Positions 35,200 through 47,554 are shown, counted from the stretch's first letter. The stretch is DNA of 64,000 bases from Mesocentrotus franciscanus (GCA_037976565.1 CP137680.1:18102861-18166860); one strand, 5' to 3'. Translations and numbers: made by a program. Notes: generated from the sequence alone by a model not told the origin.

Positions 35200-36740
35200 T
35201 CGGTGGGTTTTTTTCAACATGAAGATTGCCGTAAGTTAGGCTATATGAACCAATGACATACTTCTGACATGTCTGATTTGAACTTTTGATTACGATATAC
35301 ATGTTCGTCTTAACCATTATTATAACCATTCGGTGTATTTTTGTTTGTGTATTTTTCAATGCTTTTTTTTTTTTGGGGGTTGTTTCGCTGTGTTTTGTTT
35401 TTGTTTGTTATAATGCTAAGATCTACGTTTACGAATTGTGGGGACATTCACAAAGCAACTCGAGAAGAGATTGGTCTGGGTCAATCACACGGCACGTTCG
35501 CTCTCCGCTTGGGTGGGAGGTGGGTGGGGAGGGGGGAAGAAGAAAAATACAGAATAAAAAAAGTATTTTGTGTTCTATTTCTTTCGTGTACAAGTATTGC
35601 TGGAATATGGATTACAAATTAGTGTCGCCGCACACAACGGTACTCTATATTTGGTTTCGCTTTTTCTTTTCCCTGCCTGAGGCGATGAGATTGTAAGCAT
35701 ACGAGTTAAACAACTCAAAAAAAGCCAGGACAAAGCTTCTAATTCTAAAGAAGCTGAATACAATTAGATTGCAAATTAACGTTCCATGATTACCACCGTC
35801 TTGTCAATTACCTAGCAATTTGTCCATCTGGACGACAAGAAATGTAAGAACGTTTCAAAGCATGAAATGCTATGGAAAAAAGTAAAAAAAATACATTTAT
35901 GCTTTTATTCAATATTTGTGCTAATAATCTCCGAGACTGATGCTCATCTTAAGCCAGCTACATCAATATTGTTATCTAATTTATCTCAGTTTTGTATCCG
36001 ATTTGTTAGCAGCTTATATGAGTTGAATATAGACATTTTCGAAGCTAGAGATAAAAAATAAAAACCTCCTCCTACGTATAAATCGTGTTAAAAATAAGGG
36101 AAAGAAGCTCAGGTAACAAATAAATGCGTATCTCTTTATGGAATATGGAATGATTAAGGCAAATTTATTGCTTGAATAAACTTTAATGTTGACTATTATC
36201 ATTATTATCATCATGATCAATATTACTTACAGATCTACATGAAGCATGACAAGAAAAAAGAATTATCAAGAGATTCTCCTCTTTTGCTGATGCACTCACA
36301 CATATAGAATTTGAAAAAACATGGTAAGTTAACTAAAAAGAAAACACACTCAAAAACAAATCGCTGTATAATACACCTATGGCAGAATGAAAAAAAAAAA
36401 GAAAAAAGGATGGAACACATTTGCAACCTGTCCTGTTAATTGTTCAATATCACAGCCTTTGTCGAGCTAACCCTGAAATAGAATCTGACATTTAAAGCTG
36501 CTGTCGTTAAAGTTGTCAGAAAACAAGATCAGCTGGAGGCAAACAACTTCTGACAAGTCGTCACAACATCACACTGTTCAAGAACATCACATGTTTAAGA
36601 AGAGGATCTGATAATAAAGAAAAGTGTGTTCCTTTATTTTATTCATTTCTTTTTATTTGTATCTTTCATTTATTTACTTATGTGTTTATTGATTTATTCA
36701 ATATTCTTTTGTTGATTTATTTATATATTTATATACCTTC
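35200..36740. other. unique non-coding DNA
   Basis: Frames such as 35286-35696 plus (136 codons) have no recognisable domain. No shared repeat was seen. Confidence 0.4.
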
Positions 36741-36744
36741 TTAA

Positions 36745-37480
36745 ATACAACATATGAAGATTCTTGGCCTCTGATCGGTCAAAACTGCAGGCATTGAATT
36801 CGCTACGGACTGCTGGGCAGTATAATATACAAATAACGCACGGTAGCGAGTGCATTCAGGGCCAAATAATGCACGATGTGGGAGAAGAGCCCCTGGATAT
36901 ACCGCACCGAGGTCCGCAGGACCGAGTGCGGTATATCCAGGTGGCGAGTCGAGCACAAAGTGCATTATTTCGGCCCACAAATGCACGAGCAAACGTGCAT
37001 TGTTTGTTTTATACAACTTCCCCCTCCTATTGAGCTGCCCCCCCCCCCAAGCCAATGAATAAATAATTGAATTGTATTCTTACCTTCACGCTCACGCTTC
37101 CGTCTCTCAACCGTTGACTAAAAAGTGATCCAAAAAATTGCAAAGTTAAGTCTATCCAATTAGTACGCGCATATCTATAACGCGTATGAGAACCTGCGCA
37201 CTTTGCGCGCACTCTATTGTGAGGTAATAATCACACCCAAGGCACATTTTATTTGGTTATCCGAGCATCATTGCGCGTACACCTCACGCAAACTTTGACA
37301 CGCGACCCATTGCCACTCGCTTTGATGACCTCGACCTCATTATGAGTGCAGGGAATGTGCTAACCAAAATCACTACACCTGCACTCCGGCGAGTGCAATA
37401 GTGCAGTCCACTGAATGTCACGTGGACCGATTTAAACCAATCAGATTACGGAACATTCTTGGAAGTTGTATAACGAAATA
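36745..37480. mobile_element. foldback element of about 0.7 kb
   Basis: Outer arms resemble each other in inversion (TCTGATCGGTCAAAA at 36769 and CCAATCAGA at 37437). A compact inner hairpin has arms CCTGGATATACCGCAC (36892-36907) and GTGCGGTATATCCAGG (36926-36941), surrounded by GGCCAAATAATGCAC (36860-36874) and GTGCATTATTTCGGCC (36960-36975). The several GTGCA/TGCAC words are typical of the unit. No coding capacity. Confidence 0.7.
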
Positions 37481-37677
37481 TATTGACTGTTCGTAGTTCT
37501 TCTTTTGCGTACTATTCAAAGACGCAGTGGTTGCGCGTGAAGTTAACAATTGATACGCGCAGTGAGACACGCGCTATGCTCTTAGACGGCTAAATTTCTC
37601 TAGACTCTACTAATAAATACACTTTGACAAGCATATCCTGTTTAAATATTTTTGTTATATATTGACTGCATATTTTT

Positions 37678-37800
37678 CGGGTCACGGTAAAAACTATAGC
37701 TCCTCGGTTATCTCGAGATTGCACTATAACCATCGACTTCGTTTCGGGCCAAAGTACAGTTTCGAGATAACCATGGGGATAAGTTTTAACCGTGTCCCTC
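37678..37800. mobile_element. 120-bp foldback element
   Basis: GTCACGGTAAAAACTATAG and CGGTTATCTCGAGAT on the left are inverted on the right as TTCGAGATAACCATGG and AAGTTTTAACCGTG. Arms of about 40 bp around a short spacer. Confidence 0.8.
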
Positions 37801-38287
37801 AAAATAATCAATATTTGCATACTATTTTATTTCTTCGCTATGCAGAGAACTACATTGTCAATCAAAAAACTGCTGTAATTCAGGTTTGTTCCCATGTACT
37901 CATACTCGTATACAACGAAACTATGAAATTTAATCAACTCAAGAAAATGAATTAAGTCATTTGAATAATATCAACTTCATCTTTAGCTCAAGGTACATGT
38001 AAGTAGATTTTTGTAAATTTTTCTTAAATCATGGACGTTGGGTATTTATTCCCCCAAAAAAAAAAACACAGAGGCATATTCTCCTTTGTATGTCAAATGC
38101 ACTCTTACTATTTGATTTATTATATTTTATAAAATGGCTTTAAAAATATAGCCAATGAGAAGCGTCGAAATGGATCATGTGTCCTTTCATTAATTTTCTA
38201 CCATATGCACGGGGGTGCATTTTGATGATAACAACTTACAGTCAATTTCTCGATTTTATACTCATTTTGTAGACCCATCTTATAAAA

Positions 38288-38453
38288 CAAATAAATACAT
38301 GTTTTTAGCTCGTGCATTAGTGATATGCACTGCACTTGGTTAAGTCACAATGAGACGGGCAATAAACTCGACAAATCTCGTTCATTATCTTACTGCGACT
38401 TAACCTGCGTGCAGAGCATATTCACTAATGCACTCGCAAACATGTATTATTTA
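38288..38453. mobile_element. 166-bp foldback element
   Basis: Left arm AAATACATGTTTTTAGCTCG, TGCATTAGTGATATGCACTG, CACTTGGTTAAGTC; the right arm is its imperfect inverse (GACTTAACCTGCGTGC, ATTCACTAATGCAC, AACATGTATTATTT). Arms of about 60 bp. Confidence 0.85.
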
Positions 38454-38459
38454 TATACA

Positions 38460-40280
38460 AGCAACCGCCTCTTCTTTCAGGGTCCGTATACTCCAATTAA
38501 ATGATTTCAATAAGTTCTACTGAAATATAAGTAATTTCAATTAATTTACATAGGTTTATCAAGATGCCTGCGAAACAACAAAATAATTGAAGGTATTTTC
38601 TTATTCAACTATATCCATCTATCAATGTGTCTTCTCCTAGATTGGAGGTTGATTGCAACATTTTTCAACACATCTCTGTTTTCTGCCATCATAGTACACT
38701 GTGGCAGTGTTTTCTTATACTAACATGCAAATGCCGTGTCCTATTTCCCCCTTTATTAAAGCCATCCCATGTTTGCCTTCGGACTAAAGTTTGGTTAATA
38801 TAATTTTTTCGTGCAAAGGCAAATGAAAACCGTATGGTGGTGTGAACATAGTTTGCGCGTGACCTTAGTTTGCTATCTTTAAAAAAAAAAATCGGTAATA
38901 TTTCGAAAATCTGATATCACCAATGGAAAGAAGAACATAAAATTACCCGGAAACGGAATATTCTTTGGAATGGGTATTAAATTATGAAAATATTAACAGC
39001 AATTTTTGCAGTCATTTGTGTCCGTTCCGAAAATCGCTTGGTATTTTCATTAGACTATGAAATCGGATTCAAATACTCTAGAGTGCTGCATTTAGTATCT
39101 TTGGAAATTATACTTTGTCAGAAAGCTTTAGATAAAAGCTTTTTGAGTGACATGAAATATATATTTGTATCTGGATATACATTTCATTATAAACCAATAC
39201 AATGTTTTACAATCATATATATATATATATATATATATAGTTTGGGGGAATATTATCCTCCAACTGTATTACAATCAGACTGGAAGAAGAAAAGCAACTT
39301 CACCACATCTCACGATTGATGATTTTGAAGAGATCCTTGGAAATGAAGAAAAAAAAACGTAGCCGGGTATATTTTGTTCACGGTAAAAGCAACGATGATT
39401 CATCGTAAGCCGCGTGTTTCAGGCATTTCCATTAGCAGGATTAATGGAATCTTATTCGATAAATTACAAAATACGAGTGGCCTTGATACCTTATATATAT
39501 ATCCCTGCATAAATAAAAGATTATATCAAATGGATATAGATTTGAACATAATTATCTTTTCTCTGCTTCGGGTGCTTCAAAAACTCACAAAATAACATTT
39601 CCTTTTTTGTTGTTGGCATATTTTGTCGTTCATTTATCTTTCCGGTTCATCACGAACCTGGGGATGTGTCTGTTTCAAACCCTTGTTTGCTGTTTTTATC
39701 AGGATTTTTTATAACGTATTCATATTTCCATAATTAAGTTTGAAAACAATCTTGTCTTTTGTTTCTCAAAAAGAAGTTGTAGCAAACTGACTTTCCGTGT
39801 CCACTCACTCGTTCTTCCATAGTTTAAGTTGAAAAATAAGCAAGTGCGTGATTTCTTTTCCCGATTTTGCGACATCATATGCCTAAAACAGCCTCCCTCT
39901 CCCCCTCCCCTGGGACTAAAACTGAAAAGCACTTTGTCCGTCTACCGAAGCGTGCGTGTTTAGCTGGAAGCGTTTCTCCCATTTAACCAATATCATGGCA
40001 CCTTCAACAGCTATCGTTAGACCAGTATTCCCTTTTACCACGCTTTCAATTTACGAAATAATCGGGGGCTCTATCGGATACCGAACCTGTTGTTCCATCA
40101 CACATATGGAAACGTTTGCTTGGATTTGTCTCATAAAAGAAGTTGACCACAACACACAGCGTTGAGTGCAGGGGTCACGGGCACAGAACTGTAAAATACG
40201 TAGAGCGCTCATCCCAATTCACAATGCACAGTTCGAAGTGTGTCCGTTGAACGTGCTGGGAGATACGGTCGAGTGCACAC
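38460..40280. other. unique non-coding DNA with (AT)n at 39214-39240
   Basis: No coding exon recognised. Frames at 38984-39362 run through an (AT)n repeat. Confidence 0.4.
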
Positions 40281-40283
40281 GCT

Positions 40284-40397
40284 GCCATTTTGCTTAGTCC
40301 TCGATCTTTTCAGCTCACAAATTTCAAGAATTCCAGTCTGGCCTGTCGTTGAGAAAAAAACAGCGGCGAACACAAAAGAGGACTAACAAAGATGGCG
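40284..40397. repeat. 114-bp inverted-repeat element
   Basis: GCCATTTTGCTTAGTCCTC on the left pairs with GAGGACTAACAAAGATGGC on the right with two or three mismatches. A solitary short MITE-like unit; no second copy was seen. Confidence 0.7.
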
Positions 40398-40399
40398 AA

Positions 40400-41125
40400 T
40401 ATCACCTTATCATGAGTAGATTACAGACTGCATATCCTAATCATAGCATCAATGGAGACGATGAGAAATAGGCACTGCTTTAACTAAAGCAGAAAACCTT
40501 AATAAGAAAAAAAAATTGCTGCACAAAACCCATATATCGCATGAATCCCTGACAATAACTGAATACCCTCTGTGACTATCATCAACTCTTCTATCAAAGC
40601 GTACGAGTTTTTTTTATAATTTCCTCTGAGAGGATAACGATATAGAAGCACGTATTCAGACAATTCAATCAAAAGGCCAGATAGAAAGTGATGCGCTAGA
40701 ATAAAGAGAGCCACTGAATTAACACGAACATGGAGATGAAATTGAGCAAGACAGCATTTTGTTAATGGTAAAGGTAGAGGGCGAGTGCCTTTTATTGATT
40801 ATAAAAATACATAATAATAAAATGCACTACCTTGAGATACTACCTCTATATGGTCGAGGTGACTTTTCATGAGAGCCAAAACCTTGAGTTTTTTGCTGGT
40901 GAAACACAAAAGAGAGAAAAGAGAAAATATATGTGAATGTTGTCGTTTGAGGCGAAGTGAATAACGAACCGTTTTCTTTATGAAATAAAGTCATGTGATC
41001 ATCTTAATGTGAACAAAACATGGAACAGTACGTACAAAAAAAAATTCTGTGAACTCTCTTTTCATGACCATGATGACGTTCTTGTAGATCGACAGATCAA
41101 CGAGAATGTGTTTTTATTCATCCCG
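40400..41125. other. unique non-coding DNA
   Basis: Nothing recognised. Confidence 0.4.
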
Positions 41126-41129
41126 GAAT

Positions 41130-41572
41130 TTAAAGGTAATACAAAGTTTTGGTAATATTTCAGCAGGATTGGATTATGAAATTTAAAAATTGCATTACTA
41201 TTGTGAATCCTAGTGTTAGAATACACAACTTAAACAAAATTGGGCTCTAAAACGCTAAGGATTTTGAGAAATTAAAATATCAAATGTATCGGTGCTCCCG
41301 ATAAATTTCAAATAGCGCCTACGGCCCCACAATGGTAGCTGCGACCATGAAAATCTCGGAATATGCAAGAGACATTGTTTTGAAGCTAAAGAAATATCAA
41401 TCTTGGGTGGGAGCTATACAACATAAAGAGTTTATTATTCACAACTTCATCACTTTAGACTCGATTTCAACCGCGTCAACGATCATTGAATATTGTATGA
41501 TCGCATATGCTTCCAATATGTTCAGTTGAACCAAATTGATGACCCCATACCAAAACTTTGTATTACCTTTAA
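41130..41572. mobile_element. TTAA MITE with perfect 25-bp ends (family G), 443 bp
   Basis: TTAAAGGTAATACAAAGTTT plus five further bases at 41130-41154 is exactly inverted at 41548-41572. Single copy in the window. The perfect ends suggest a relatively young insertion. The frames on both strands inside (41332-41529, 41439-41621) are not known proteins. Confidence 0.95.
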
Positions 41573-41751
41573 GCTCGGCTACAGTTTTCTTTATCGTTCT
41601 TAAGGCCACTGTTGAAATCACTTATATAGTATTTCCTTCTTTTTTGTAAAGGTTTTGTGTTTAATATAAACTTTCCTAATTTAAAGCAGGGGTGCGTCGT
41701 CCATCATTTGCATTGCGCACTCTTGCCCTGAAAGAATATATCGATGCCCAA

Positions 41752-42369
41752 GCAAAAGAAGATATGTAGGCCCAGTCGCGAACCTTGAGGGACACAAGTC
41801 ACTGGTATTTCAAATACATATCATGAGTGTATGTTCCAAACAAATATAACCACGGGGTGGAAAAGGGAGAAAGACATATAAAGGCATAACATGACTGTAG
41901 AAAGGAAAATAAAGGGAAAAATATAAATAAACAGAATCACAAGCAAAAGAAGATATGTGGGCCCAGTCGCGAACCTTGAGGGACACAAGTCACTGGTATT
42001 TCCAATACATATTGTGAGTGTAAGTTCCAAACAAATATAAAAATGAATGCATAGTGGGCAACATTTGTAAAGTTTATTGAGACTAAACAGAAAATCGAAG
42101 ATTCATTAGAAAATATTATTTTGAACAGACCGAAGTACCGCATCATGTATGAAAATATACCACATAACTTAACATTTTCTTCGATGTTTTCTTTGCACTT
42201 TTCATAGTTTCATTAAATCAAACAGATCATTGACTTGTAGGAGGCAAGTGGCAAACAAGAAATTAAGTTGTTGTAACCACGGGGTGGAAAAAGGAAGAAA
42301 GACAAATAAAGACATAACATGACTGTAGAAAGGAAAATAAAGGGAAAAATATAAATAAACAGAATCACG
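41752..42369 (+). repeat. A-B-A'-B' duplication
   Basis: Block A (41752-41849, starting AAGCAAAAGAAGATATGT) and block B (41849-41940, starting AACCACGGGGTGGAAAA) are adjacent. A' follows at 41941-42039 and B' at 42277-42369, separated by about 240 bp of unrelated sequence. Identity within pairs is very high, so the event is recent. Confidence 0.9.
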
Positions 42370-42940
42370 TGCATATGCAGACTCAACGGAACAGATAAGG
42401 GGAGAGGCAAGAAAAAAGGGGACAAGACGAAACCAAAAAGTGTTCAGATTCTTCTGTACCAAGAAATTGAGATTGATAAAACATGGTGATATGAAACACA
42501 GGAAATGCGGCATGTTGCCACAATCTAAACATACCCAATCAATAAAGCGATGTAACTGAATCCTTTCCCGTTTATATAATCAAATAGAAACAAATTTTAC
42601 ATGCTGATTTATTTAATAGACCATGCTATCACGAAGGCATTAGTATTTCTATACTTTCCCTTCTCCCTTCCTACACATCTATTATAAGAAAATTGTAATG
42701 CTAGATTTAGTAGGCCTCTCACCGCAGGCTGGAGTGAACAAAATATATATAAAGGAACTAAAATAGGATAAAGCGATGGTTATCACTCTCATTCTTTCTT
42801 CTTGCTTTGCACTATACGAAACTTAAAAAAGTAAAAGTTAAAAATAAATTGAATTACCAATGCCACCGTTAACAATAGTGATTACTGTTTAATATAATCG
42901 TTCTCAAAACAAATCTTGTTCACCTTGCGACGCACTGAAT
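42370..42940. other. non-coding DNA upstream of the H1 fragment
   Basis: No repeat recognised. A TATATATAAAGG motif at 42743-42754 lies about 200 bp upstream of the H1 start codon. Whether it is a promoter cannot be decided. Confidence 0.35.
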
Positions 42941-42946
42941 ACCAAG

Positions 42947-43105
42947 ATGGCTGAGAAAGATAGCACTAAGAAGGTCACTAAGAAGAGGCCGGCGGCCCAT
43001 CCTCTTGTTGTCGAGATGATTACTACAGCAATCACCGAGTTGAAGGACCTCAACGGCTCCTCGCTGAAGGCAATTAAGAAGTACCAAAAACAAATGGTTT
43101 CCTGA
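42947..43105 (+). pseudogene. truncated linker histone H1 (echinoid late type)
   Basis: Fifty-two codons from ATG (context ACCAAGATGG) to TGA. The first residues are [19 protein letters not shown], a short basic tail as in sea urchin H1 of the late/delta class. The next segment carries [13 protein letters not shown] and [11 protein letters not shown], the first helix and the beginning of the second helix of the winged-helix globular domain (usual form MVxxAITxLKxRxGSSxxAIKKY). After KKY the match ends abruptly with KQMVS and a stop. The remaining globular domain and the long lysine-rich C-terminal tail (normal length about 200 residues) are absent here and downstream. It is most likely a truncated gene copy or a broken retrocopy. 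A spliced first exon is possible but animal replication-type H1 genes normally lack introns. It cannot give a nucleosome-binding domain. Confidence 0.85.
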
Positions 43106-43225
43106 AGCTTTTGTTGAAATGGTCTTGACTACAAAAGTAACAGGTTATGTCTCACTGATTTATTGTAATGAGCTTTCCTCAGCAATATTTTTAGGATTTG
43201 CAATTTTCTATATAATACGAGGAAT

Positions 43226-43435
43226 CATTTTGTTTAGCCAGGGAAGCCTCAACATCTGTAATACTGCTCTTCCTGAGGGCCCTGCAATTATTATCAACCC
43301 AACAACTGTCGGGTGCCCATTTCAACATGGGTGGAAAGTGACAAATGTGGATTAATGTCTTGTAAAATACTGCCAGGCTGGTATTCGAACCCTCAACCCT
43401 TGAATTGAGCGTCAAGTGAAAGAACACGACACTTC
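43226..43435 (-). mobile_element. tRNA-derived SINE (second family)
   Basis: On the minus strand it starts with GTCGTGTTCTTTCACTTGAC, then box B-like GGGTTCGAATACC, then a body with GACATTAATCCACATTTGTC and CAACCCAACAACTG-type blocks, ending CTTCCCTGGCTAAACAAAAT. Related parts lie at 2890-3050 and 16756-16850. Its insertion lies about 120 bp downstream of the H1 stop. Confidence 0.75.
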
Positions 43436-43555
43436 CTCGGTACGATGAAATATGTTCGCCAATCATTTCACTCCTTTGATGTAACGTCGGCTAAAAAGGA
43501 GGCCCACACCAGTAGTCACGAATATGAAATGGATCGAAATCTCGTATATATACTC

Positions 43556-43722
43556 ATACCTCGGTTACACCGCCAAACCGACTCGACACCGACTCCAGAC
43601 CGATTGATTCTTGGCCATTGGTGGTAACGTAATGTTTTGCTCGGTTTGTTGTCGGTCTCATGTCGGTTTGTTATCGGTCTCATGTCGGTCTCATGCCGGT
43701 CTCAATGGTGTGACTGGGGTAT
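43556..43722. mobile_element. 167-bp inverted-repeat element of CGGTCTCATG units
   Basis: Ends ATACCTCGGTTACACC and GGTGTGACTGGGGTAT are inverted with three mismatches. The interior is short-unit repeats (TCGGTCTCATGTCGGTTTG). Related to 56052-56190 and to the array at 23110-23680. Confidence 0.8.
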
Positions 43723-43724
43723 CA

Positions 43725-44905
43725 GAGCATGATATAACATCTTACACATGGTATTTGCCTAACATAGTTGTCAGGAAAGTATATTTTACACTTAGCAGAT
43801 TTCTTTAGCATCTAAATTTCCCTCTCGGCCAAAAGATCTTCTAATCCATTTATTTCATAATTCACTCCTTCTGCTTGAACTGAGCGTTTGTCATTTTGCG
43901 TCCCCTCCTCCCTTTCACTCGTTTATTGATAGCTAAATGGGTTATATCTCCATTTCCCCCCTTTTTTTAACACTCACGTCAGAAATATGGCAACGCACTT
44001 CTCACTAAGTGGGTTTGAAAAAACTTGCCGTTGCCTTCTCGTCATCTCATGGGGGAACCCTTCTCGATGCATTCAGCAGCATAAATCCGGTCCATGTACC
44101 AAGGGAAAGAGTACGACATTTTTACAAATGGATAACAAATAAAGAACAAATCTTGCCTCTTTTGTCATATCTAGATCTTGTCTAAGAACAAGATAGAAGA
44201 ATGAGATACATGTCCCAGAGATGTGTGGTATAAGTCAATATATAATGTTGAGGCCCTCGATGGTTACTTGCGCCGTTCATTCAAGTTGATATCACAAGTT
44301 TATGCGACGGTGTGAAATAGATCTTATCTCTTGCCTAATTCAACATAGGCATGTGATGTAATGTACTACCAACTGGCGCCATGGAGTGCTACTTACGGAT
44401 GATATTCAACAGAACTGAGAACGATAAACTGTTTAGATGTTCAAAATAATACCTTTATTGACATTCTATTACGACGCGATGTTTGTGATAACGCAGGAAA
44501 CAGTACAAATATTTCTATTTTTCATGGCGCAGTGCCACACTATTTCGTGAAAGGCCACGGGCCACAACAAGTGCTGATAACCAAAGCACCATTAACAAAA
44601 ACAACGATATTAATAATATTATGATGATGATTATAATAATAATAAAAATAAACGAAGGACGCATTTTCACGATTTCATATGATCTTTTAAAATGCTCCTC
44701 CCATAATGGTCTATTCATATGTCAAGTTTCAAGTGTGTAGCATATTGATCACTATGGATCTATGGAAGATAGATTGAGACAATTTGACTATTGACCCTGT
44801 ACAATAACTAGTTACACCTTTGACCCTAATCGGCATAATGAAGAAAGCATTTTCAAAATTTCATCTTATTTCATGGAATGCCCTACCCGTCATATTCTAC
44901 ATATA
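43725..44905. other. unique non-coding DNA
   Basis: No gene or repeat recognised, apart from a small (AAT)n segment near 44610-44650. Confidence 0.4.
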
Positions 44906-44912
44906 ATGTGCT

Positions 44913-45185
44913 GCGCAAAGATTCAGTCATTTTATTTGTGGCCATTACAAGAAGTGGGTTATTGATGTAAACAAATGCTCATGTACCCTTTAAAGCCCAT
45001 TTTATGTATTTTATTACCAGAGAAAAAAAGAAGTCAGTCAGTCACTCAATAGTGTCTGACAGTAAAGTCTAGATATTAAACGGGTTTCCTTGCATAATTT
45101 GAATACTAGGACACTGCTAATGTTTAAATTTCAAAGATAGGACATACGTGACATATTCATAATTCCTGCAAAGTTCTGCAGATTT
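44913..45185 (+). mobile_element. TTAA MITE family F, partial copy
   Basis: GCGCAAAGATTCAGTCATTT to AATTCCTGCAAAGTTCTGC matches the 3' half of the element at 46443-46972, same orientation. Both termini are missing. Confidence 0.85.
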
Positions 45186-46440
45186 TGCAATTTCAACTTT
45201 CAATTAAAAATTCCGACATGATCCCAACATCTGATCAAAAAACAAAAGGCACTTATCTTTAGCGCAAAGTCTCAGATATAACATACCAAGATTTGGGAGA
45301 AAAAGAGCAAAAATAAGCGAGATACTGCTCAAAGAACAATGTCATGGAGATTCATGATGTGAACGTTATTCACATTCCATAGGCATAACACGCAAATTAA
45401 AAAAATTCTGACATGTCGCCTTTAATTGAAATTTTTACTATGATGCCGTCATCAAAAATGGTGTTCAGTAATCTTGTAGAAAATTATCTTAGCTACAACA
45501 TATCAAAATTGGAAAGAAAATCGATCCACATTTACAGAGATACAATAAATTTTCCATAAATATGCTGACGTCATAATATGCATACTCGTATTTTGAGTTT
45601 CAAGGCTATTATGATGACGTCACGATATAAAGAATGGCCAAATGAGACATGAAATCATATCTCCGACTCATACTCTATCCAAATATGGAAAAAAAAATGG
45701 CGGTCCCCAAGCATACCAAAGAGCTATAATGGACTTTTTATAGGCATGTTTTTGCCCACATATGCTATGTATTACAAGAGCTTGCGCGTACGGACATTAT
45801 CTTGGTATCAAATTGTTCGGACAAGTATTGGAAATATCATGAAAGAAAAAAGAATGGCGATTATATGTTGCGTACGGCCATAACAAATGAAATCGCGCGC
45901 GCATGCGCGAGTGCGCGATTAAAAAAAAATGCTCAAAATGGCCTGTAACGTATGCAAAATGAATTTTAGAAGATTTGGAGCAATTACAAATTTTGCGCGC
46001 GTTTAATGACCTGAAATTGACCAGACGGATATTGACCTTAATCGTGATAAATATAAATGAGAAATGATTTTCCGTTACGAAGATGTGATCATGAGGTGAT
46101 TTTCACAAAATGGCGCCTGGATGACGTCACGATGATTTTGAGTCACTGAAAAGTCACGCAGTTCTAAGTTAGACTAGGATCTATCATCATGGCAAGTTTC
46201 ATGACAATGGCTTTATCCAGTCTTGAGATATCCTGGGAACAAATTCATGGCAGAATAATAATAATAAAACATCTTGACGACATCAATAGGTGATAAGTTT
46301 AACTACGTATCACCTAATAATGAGTATGTCGCTTAACAAATCGGAAGAGAATCGCCTTCTTCCTCCCTAATAATGCCATTTCTGTTTTTCCTTAATTTGA
46401 CCATCTTCCCTTTAAATATGTCACATTAAAAAAAGTCATG
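45186..46440. other. unique non-coding DNA ending in (AAT)n and a palindrome
   Basis: Several GACGTCA/TGACGTCA words. At 46252-46265 (AATA)n, followed by AGGTGATAAGTTTAACTACG TATCACCT (46288-46315), a small hairpin. Possibly the 3' end of a decayed element, but no second copy was found. Confidence 0.35.
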
Positions 46441-46442
46441 TA

Positions 46443-46972
46443 TTAAAGGTACTATGTCCCATTTGCAGGCCAAACAAAATGAAAAGGTTACATTCCAACG
46501 GCATTTGAAAGACAATACTAATTTAGAACTTTCCTCAAAACGAAAGGGTTTGAAAATGGCTTTTAGTGGGGAAATATCGACCATTAGTTGTCGAATCGAC
46601 TTAAGTGATTGCAATCACCTGAGTAATAGTCTGACTTTTACCGAATGGTCGTAAGTTTTGTGATGCACAAAGATTCAATCAATTTAATTTTGGCCATTAC
46701 AAGTAGTGGGTTATTGATGTAGACAAATGCTCATGTACCTGTTACAGCTCATTTTATGTATGTTATTACCGAAGATAAAAAAGATGTCAGTCAGTCACTA
46801 AATAGGGTTTGACAGTGAAGTCATAGAAGGTAAACGGGTTTCCTTGCATAATTTGAATACTAGGACACTGCTAATGTTTAAATTTCACAGATTGGACATA
46901 CATGACATATTCATAATTCCTGCAAAGTTCTACAGAATTTGATGTTAGCTGCAAAGGGACAAGTATCTTTAA
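46443..46972 (+). mobile_element. TTAA MITE family F, complete copy, 530 bp
   Basis: Ends TTAAAGGTACTATGTCCC on the left; AAAGGGACAAGTATCTTTAA on the right is the inverted form. Relatives: 48095-48625 (almost complete, diverged ends), 44913-45185 and 30710-31074. Contains no gene; frames on both strands at 46426-46654 are not shared by the relatives. Confidence 0.92.
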
Positions 46973-47554
46973 GAGTGGAAAACATTTGGCCAATTTAAAT
47001 ACAAGAAATCAATTGAAAGCAATAGATTATACGTCTGTTCAGATCCAGAAGGACATTAATTCTGTGTTAAAGTGTATCAGTTAGCGCCTTTCTGGTTCCG
47101 CCTTCCAAATATATTTATTAAACAGGATCCTAAGAAAGTAACAATATTTCTTCTTCTTTATTTCAAAGTATGTAGTAACAATTATCGGAACGGTATGGAT
47201 ATCTTGGCTATTGCCCAACTCAACTTTAAGCTCTATTTTTGGTAGCACATGTACGTGATGGAGGCACTAGCATCATGTGGGCACCAGTTGTATTCGGTGG
47301 ATGGAATACGAAACAGAGAGTGGAGTGTGGGGATGTGATATCTTGTTCTGCCTATCGCTGTTTCTCTCCTCCCCTCCTCTTTGACCATCTGAATTGGAGC
47401 AGGTGCCCAATCCCCTGTAGCTAAGCCACTGCATAATACTACTACATGTACTGATAATAATTTCTTCTAAAACGCATTTCAGGACTGTAGGCCCCCACTA
47501 TGCGCTTTACTAAGTGCAATTTTATTAATGGTAACACTTATTAAAAAGATAAGT

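Noticed and set aside
42743..42754. TATA box of the H1 fragment
   Set aside because: The distance to the ATG is long and the region is AT-rich, so the motif is not significant by itself; mentioned only as a possibility.
46252..46320. Helitron 3' end (hairpin followed by CTAA)
   Set aside because: CTAA overlaps the hairpin stem, not lying about 10 bp beyond it, and no 5' TC end or second copy was found.
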